A stretch of DNA of 13,497 nt, from assembly GCA_004369085.1 (NCBI GenBank), contig ML210360.1, positions 34,732-48,228 on the forward strand, in the 5' to 3' direction. Shown here one piece after another: positions 9,351 to 13,497 of this stretch (position 1 is its first letter; each line of letters starts with the position of its first letter). The notes below the pieces were generated by a model. The model had not been told where the DNA came from, ran no database searches, and saw nothing but the letters and a program-made list of their open reading frames with translations. This DNA comes from Coprinopsis marcescibilis. Taxonomy: Eukaryota > Basidiomycota > Agaricomycetes > Agaricales > Psathyrellaceae. The position numbers and the translations under genes are program-made.

Positions 9351-10727
9351 ATGATTAAGGGTCTATTTGCTCTCGTCCTGGCCTCAATGGCCCTCGTGCA
9401 GGCTCTTCCTGCTGATCAATGTGACTTGCTCCTATGTAAGGGCGCATTCCAGGCTAATGACCTCTCTAGCTTCGAGCGATGCTTCGGCCGAGCCCAATTA
9501 CTGGTTCAGTTTGTACGGTTTTATCTGGTATCACCTGGTGGCAGATACTAAGTGGATCTCATCTCACTAGCGGAGACTCTTACACTCAGACCTGGTTCAA
9601 CCCCGACGGCATCCCACCCACAGTCGGCAATCCATTGGGCAACCCACCGTACCCTGGCTGGACAGCCACTGGCGGACCAAACTGGGTCGGCTTCCTCACC
9701 ACCGAATACAACAAATCTACGATCCTCACCTGGAACTACGCATACGGTGGTGCAGTCACCGATAGGGAGTTGGTCACCCCCTGGCAACCCCAAGTCCTTG
9801 ATCTGGGAGACGAGGTCGATCAATTCCTGAACGGCGCTGCCAAAAAGCCATCTGTCGTACCCTGGACCAGCGAAAACGCACTGTTCTCAGTCTTCATCGG
9901 AATCAATGACATCGGAAACAGCTTCTGGCTGCCAGGTTCTCGCGATGAGTTAGTCTGTACCTATTCAGATTGTCGATATCGTTCTGACCGCTTTTCTCAT
10001 GCAGCTTCAATGACGTCTTGCTCAATGCTTCATTCGGTCTCATCCAAAAGCTCGTTAGTTGCACCAAATCTTCAGCTCTGGTTTATATCTGATCATGTGC
10101 ACGACTGCAGTACGACGTCGGTGGGAGAAACTTCTTGTTCGTGACCATCCCAGCCATTGAGCGATCTCCATTGGTGCGTATCCTCTCCCTCGGTCGAGTC
10201 CGAATCGAACATGCGTTCTCACTCTGCATGCTAATCAATTGACCTAGATGCTCGCACAACCGAAGGAGTCGCGAGAACTCGAGGCAACGGTCATCGCCAG
10301 CTATAACCGTAAGCTTCTTGAGAGAATCGAGGCACTCAAGGCCACCGACGAGACGGTACACTCCGGTTCTCATCCATATGGGATAACAGTTTGTTCACAC
10401 CCGTGTTCTTTAGATCAAGACCTGGGTTTGGGATGCTAATGCCCAATACCACAAGATTCTCAATAGCCCGACTGAATATGGCTTCAAGGACGCTGATTCC
10501 TGGGGAAACCGCACTGACCAATTCTGGGGGTAAGTTACCATCTTCGTTCAGTAACCTTTCGTTGACTAACCCTCTGGTTTTGTAGTAACGACTACCACCC
10601 AAGCAGTGAGTCTTATCCTGATCTTTATCAACAAGTATTACACTGACTTCCTCTATTCTTAGCCTACGCCGACAGGCTTTTTGCTGAAGAAGTCGCTCGG
10701 AACGTTCTCGTAGATACCATCTGGTAA
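9351..10727 (+). CDS. Secreted GDSL/SGNH acetylesterase, carbohydrate esterase family 16
   Basis: CE16 enzymes are exo-acting acetylesterases that strip acetyl groups from xylo- and other oligosaccharides outside the cell. Exons are 9351-9420, 9470-9512, 9571-9948, 10005-10053, 10111-10173, 10248-10355, 10414-10529, 10586-10605 and 10663-10727, giving 303 residues in frame. A signal peptide covers about 1-18 (cut near VQA/LP). Block I is FGDSY with nucleophile Ser41, created by the exon 2/3 join; the glycine block is NYAYGGA (Gly97/98), block III is GINDIG (Asn150), and the end block is WGNDYHPS (Asp278, His280). NPLGNPPYPGW and RSPLMLAQ are typical of the family. N-glycosylation sites lie at Asn85, 171 and 269. 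The intron 1 donor is less sure: GTGACT at 9421 gives a normal 49-base intron, while GTAAGG at 9436 would leave only 34 bases. Exon 8 is only 20 bases. Asp-x-His spacing is tighter than the DxxH of many SGNH enzymes. Confidence 0.93.
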
Positions 10728-11373
10728 TCTGGGAAATAGGAACAACCAACCACCTTAACGTCGCAGGCCTCGCGGCCTGCATGTGTATTTCTCGAACCAT
10801 AAATCCACTAGAACCTCACATTAGAACGAATTCACAGGCTCATGGCCTTCGGGCTTTTCACCTTGCTCGTTTTTGTGCCATGGACGCGTTATATCCGTAT
10901 GCGGAACTTCATCGGCAACGCCAGATATATGGGCACTCCCTATTCCCTTTCGTCTGTCCGTGACCGTCTCTTTGCAGTATATTCCCAAAGGTGGTGCCCT
11001 GCGACTGTCGATCTTTCTCCGTTTTGAGAGTTGGAGCCAAGACATTTCACGCATTTTAAGGTCGGTTGACGACATTTCTTGCCCCCGACTGACATGCCAA
11101 GGGCAAATTTCGAGGAAGCGGTGGATTTTTAAATTCGGGTGAATACCGGAGCCTTCTCAAAGGCTCGCATGTTCGCAAGATTCCTACGTTCGAGGAAATT
11201 CCCTGCGGCAAAAATGTCAACAACCCCTTTACCAGTTCGAGTGTCGTTCAGATGCGGTTTCTGTCCACATGATCCCACCCAAAAAGCGATTTGGGATTCT
11301 ACTTAAAGGGCTCCTTTGGGGGGTTGGGCTTAATTAACCGTTCGTCCCTGATCGACCCACCCAAGAAAGAATC
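10728..11373. other. Intergenic: esterase 3' end and repeat-gene promoter
   Basis: No gene was found in these 646 bases; the short open frames on both strands lack domains. It contains the stem-loop at 10763-10780, a second perfect hairpin at 11149-11166 (GAGCCTT, CTCA, AAGGCTC), and near the right end a weak TATA-like CTTAAAG at about 11302-11308, some 66 bases before the next start codon. Confidence 0.55.
10763..10780. repeat. Stem-loop just after the CE16 stop codon
   Basis: GCAGGCC and GGCCTGC form a perfect 7-bp GC-rich stem around TCGC, 36 bases after the TAA. It would fold in the 3' untranslated region. A role in mRNA stability or 3' end formation is inference only. Confidence 0.4.
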
Positions 11374-12055
11374 ATGGTTAAGCTTCAAGTTTCGATCGTT
11401 CTCGCTTCCTGCCTTGCATTGGTTGCCGCTGTGCCTATCAAGCAACAGGAGTACGTTAATACCTTTAACCAGCTCCACCGTGACCTGTTCCTGATGTATT
11501 GTCTCTCATAGGGCCCGCGATGTTGATATCATTTTGACAAGCCTCACCCGGATCACCCCCACTCAGACCGTTCGGCCTCGTGAGCCCCAGATCATCTTGA
11601 CGAGCTTCACGAGGATCACCCCCACCCAGACCGTTCGTCCTCGTGAGCCCCAGATCATCTTGACGAGCTTCACGAGGATCGTACCGACCGGCACTGTCCG
11701 TCCCCGTGCTGACGAGCCCGTCGCCATCCCTCCTCCTCCTCCACCCAAAGATACCATCATCCTCACCAGCCTCACCCGGATCACACCCAAGCCTGGCCCT
11801 ACCATCACCCGCAGCACACCCAAGCCTGCCCCCACCAGCACCCGTAGCTCGACCAAGCCCCACCATGGCACAGTCACCAGGAGCACCGTCGTCCCGACGA
11901 AGAGTGTCACCAGGATCACGGCCAGGAGGGAGGAGGAGCGGCCTACTCTGGTGGTTCCGGTCCCTCCAGGCGCCCCTGCCATCCCCTCGACTATCATCCT
12001 CACGAGCTTGACGAGGATAACCCCGACATATACTGCTACCCCCCGCGCGCCTTGA
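11374..12055 (+). CDS. Predicted secreted Thr/Pro-rich protein with five IILTS-x-TRI repeats; function unknown
   Basis: I do not recognise the family. Two exons, 11374-11450 and 11512-12055, are joined across a 61-base intron (GTACGT/ATAG) and encode 206 residues. Residues 1-19 form a signal peptide (hydrophobic core, cut near VAA/VPIK). The mature chain carries five copies of IILTS[L/F]TRI[T/V]P, starting at residues 32, 53, 74, 108 and 187. The first three are contiguous 21-residue (63-base) units ending VRPR, and units 2 and 3 share 30 identical bases at their start. A polyproline run (about 99-104) precedes copy 4; a Pro/Thr/Ser/Arg linker with TRST-type steps and one dibasic ARR precedes copy 5, which ends the protein. 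There is no cysteine after the signal peptide. Alternating Ile/Thr suggests beta strands, and the linkers look suited to O-mannosylation. A wall, adhesion or coat role is possible; Kex2 processing is less likely, since only one dibasic site exists. Confidence 0.85.
11525..11713 (+). repeat. Three tandem 63-base coding repeats
   Basis: Units begin at 11525, 11588 and 11651, each encoding 21 residues in the same frame. Units 2 and 3 are identical over their first 30 bases and diverge after it; unit 1 differs mainly at synonymous sites. Degenerate copies of the same core recur at about 11753 and 11990. The pattern suggests stepwise internal duplication, with the most recent copying between units 2 and 3. 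Confidence 0.85.
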
Positions 12056-12420
12056 GTAATATAGTATGCATTCTTAAAGGGGATGAATAATGCGGTTGGT
12101 TGATATCGATGGATATTAGCGACGCTGTAATGTAAAATAAATGCGTTGGGTGTACTGTATACCTCGAATTCGTATTTCAGGCAGTGCTTATTTTTGATGC
12201 CCTTCTTATTTCGTGGTATTATCGGACGCGGATATTAACGCTGGACTTTCAACCGGTCTTTTGTGATCAGTCATCGTGGTGCGACTTAATTTCGGACCAT
12301 TCGAAGGCGGGTCTCGATACCTGGGGAAGAGGATACTTATATTTGTACAGATTGACGCTACGCAGAGAGCTAGTCCTGCCTTCTGAAGTGCACTCCCTCT
12401 TCATAAACATTCTAAACGCC
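12056..12420. promoter_or_regulatory. Repeat-gene 3' region and promoter of the CBM1 gene
   Basis: These 365 bases hold the AATAAA at 12136-12141 and then the upstream sequence of the CBM1 gene. A TATA-like TTATATTT at 12337-12344 lies about 80 bases before its ATG. An open frame runs through much of it in phase with the CBM1 start, but the part upstream of 12421 looks non-coding. Confidence 0.5.
12136..12141 (+). terminator. Polyadenylation signal of the repeat gene
   Basis: AATAAA lies 81 bases after the TGA stop of the repeat-protein gene, a suitable position for 3' end formation. No better signal lies between. Confidence 0.5.
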
Positions 12421-12766
12421 ATGACACCATATTTCCCGAAACTTCTAAACGCAGTGATTGCAGTAACTTCACTGAACATATTAGGAGCCCTGGCTCAACC
12501 AGTCACAAGTGCAATTCCAACAGGCATCATCACACTTCCGCCCACACAATGTAGTGACATCCGACACCGGCTTTGTACCTTGTGCTTGCTAACGGGTCTC
12601 TTTCGGTACCGGCAATAGGCGGAGGAGGAAGCTATGTGAACCCATCCTTGTGCCGTGTGGGTTATGAGTGTGTTGAGCTAAATAAATGTGAGCTTCAAAA
12701 AAAGCATTTCTCCTCCAAAAATAGCTAAGAACGTGGGCAGGGTACTGGGAATGTGTGAAGAAATAA
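12421..12766 (+). CDS. Small secreted single-module CBM1 (fungal cellulose-binding domain) protein
   Basis: Exons 12421-12550, 12619-12687 and 12741-12766 join in frame to 74 residues. Intron 1 (68 bases) has GTAGTG, a perfect branch core CTAAC at 12589-12593, and ATAG. Intron 2 (53 bases) has GTGAGC, CTAAG at 12725-12729, and GCAG. Residues 1-25 form a signal peptide (cut near ALA/QP), followed by a short Thr/Pro linker and one CBM1 at about 42-72. Its four cysteines (44, 55, 61, 71) have spacings of 11, 6 and 10, exactly those of the cellobiohydrolase CBM1, with QCGG before and LNKWYWEC at the end. Trp66 and Tyr67 match the paired aromatics of the flat binding face, but the first aromatic (two residues before the QC) is Pro41, and the usual Gln before the last Cys is Glu70. 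There is no catalytic domain. It probably binds cellulose or chitin weakly, or acts as an effector or wall protein. If intron 2 is kept, a 79-residue form lacks the C-terminal loop. Confidence 0.8.
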
Positions 12767-12789
12767 TTAACACGACGAAAGGAGTTGTC

Positions 12790-12807
12790 CGGATAGGCGC
12801 CTATCCG
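12790..12807. repeat. 18-bp perfect palindrome
   Basis: CGGATAGGCGCCTATCCG equals its own reverse complement, with no spacer. It starts 24 bases after the CBM1 stop codon. It could bind a dimeric regulator, fold as a hairpin in the transcript end, or be a remnant of a terminal inverted repeat. Confidence 0.8.
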
Positions 12808-12939
12808 AATCCTTTACCATCGGGGTAGGATCATTTAAACTAAACGAGGGATATGCGTCATACGTAACTTGTACTGGAGTCCGATTTACAGGTAGCACCA
12901 TGCTATATTCAGGCGGTAAAATACTATCGCCGACCTAGT

Positions 12940-12968
12940 GTTTATAAATCATTGGGAGTTTATAAATC
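12940..12968 (+). repeat. Direct repeat of 11 bases, period 18
   Basis: GTTTATAAATC occurs at 12940-12950 and again at 12958-12968, separated by 7 bases. Both copies contain a TATAAA core. No start codon of a supported gene follows. Confidence 0.6.
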
Positions 12969-13312
12969 GTGAATTTAGCAGTAGAACCGCTACAGAGAGC
13001 CAGGGTAATGAGCCAGTATGATGTGAATACTCCATAGGATGGCTACACAGTTTTTTTCGTGATTTTTAGATAAGAAGTGTGGGCAGGAGGTGTCATTTAA
13101 TGGTGAAAATTTGCGCGAAATCGGCGTGCACCCCAGTATCGCCCCAGATCGAAGATAATTCCAGAGGGCGTTCGCCTCTAATTTTTTTTCAGGACTACTA
13201 GTGCATATGTAGATCATATTTGTAACATAATTTTAAGAGATCTTTCGCCCAGAGGTAGGTAGTTTGCTTCTAAATGAAGAGGGTCTCTACAAGGCTTCCC
13301 ACCGTGACATAT

Positions 13313-13497
13313 TCAAGCTCCGTCCAAATGCCCTGCCCAAACACACTCGCCTGGACCCTCACAAACAGTATCGTAGTGCAATGTATTCTCCGTATTCATG
13401 ATAAATAACCCATTCATTCCATTTTTTGGGTCGTAGAACTGACTTGCACTGCATTTGAGCTGCTGGCCTGTTGTCTGCGTGACAGAGCCGAGCGGAG
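13313..13497 (-). CDS. Possible C-terminal fragment of an unidentified gene, cut by the right edge
   Basis: A minus-strand frame is open from the right edge for 61 codons to a TGA at 13315-13313. It has no start in the window, so it would be the last exon of a gene lying mostly outside. The residues look protein-like: GQQLKCSASQFYDP, then an Asn/Gly/Met-rich middle, then CEGPGECVWAGHLDGA before the stop. Four cysteines would suit a secreted fold. I recognise no family. Another frame on the same strand is open for about 50 codons, so chance is not excluded. If real, it converges on the CBM1 gene. Confidence 0.38.
   Translation of the reverse strand, partial: PLGSVTQTTGQQLKCSASQFYDPKNGMNGLFIMNTENTLHYDTVCEGPGECVWAGHLDGA

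Larger units (their letters stand above)
12767..13312. other. Gene-free stretch with palindrome and direct repeat
   Basis: No gene is supported in these 546 bases. They contain an 18-base perfect palindrome (12790-12807), a pair of 11-base direct repeats (12940-12968) and A/T-rich runs. A 75-codon minus-strand frame near 12990-13217 shows no domain or signal. Confidence 0.55.

Noticed and set aside
11465..12003. Two minus-strand open frames of 133 and 146 codons over the repeat gene
   Set aside because: They are shadows of the repeat: low stop density in a GC-rich duplicated stretch. The plus frame alone has a signal peptide, good splice signals and a poly(A) signal.
12619..12728. Two-exon reading of the CBM1 gene ending at 12728 (79 residues)
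   Set aside because: It puts the fourth cysteine 6 residues after the third instead of 10. The three-exon form restores exact CBM1 spacing and aromatics, so it is preferred; the other is kept only as a possible retained-intron product.

Overview
The window looks like nuclear DNA from a mushroom-forming basidiomycete (Agaricomycetes). The genes are split by many short GT-AG introns (49-74 bases) with CTAAC/CTGAC-type branch sites. The conserved proteins (inositol-3-phosphate synthase and the TIM23-complex receptor Tim50) are of fungal type. A CE16 acetylesterase and a fungal CBM1 cellulose-binding module fit a plant-wall-degrading fungus. The species cannot be fixed from the sequence alone.

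Layout from left to right. (1) INO1 lies on the minus strand with its start at 1510. It runs off the left edge, so only the first 462 or so codons are present; a 27-codon uORF sits in its leader. (2) About 5.4 kb (1511-6950) has no gene I can support. It holds the INO1 promoter, a 7-base tandem repeat, a CCAAT hexamer array, several short perfect inverted repeats and a tract poor in G on the plus strand. (3) TIM50 lies on the minus strand, 8714-6951, with seven exons and 482 residues. (4) A 636-base divergent promoter region follows. (5) A CE16-type GDSL acetylesterase lies on the plus strand, 9351-10727, with nine exons and 303 residues. (6) A secreted protein of 206 residues with five copies of an IILTS-x-TRI repeat lies on the plus strand, 11374-12055. 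(7) A 74-residue secreted protein that is essentially one CBM1 module lies on the plus strand, 12421-12766; its three exons are too short to show up as a single open frame. (8) A gene-free stretch with an 18-base perfect palindrome follows. (9) A possible C-terminal gene fragment on the minus strand reaches the right edge.

The left half is housekeeping: inositol synthesis and mitochondrial import. The right half is a co-directional run of three predicted secreted proteins. The esterase and the CBM1 protein both point to plant polysaccharides. The repeat protein between them matches no family I recognise and is the best candidate for something undescribed. Exon joins were worked out by hand from splice signals, reading frame and family conservation; no alignment or transcript data was available.
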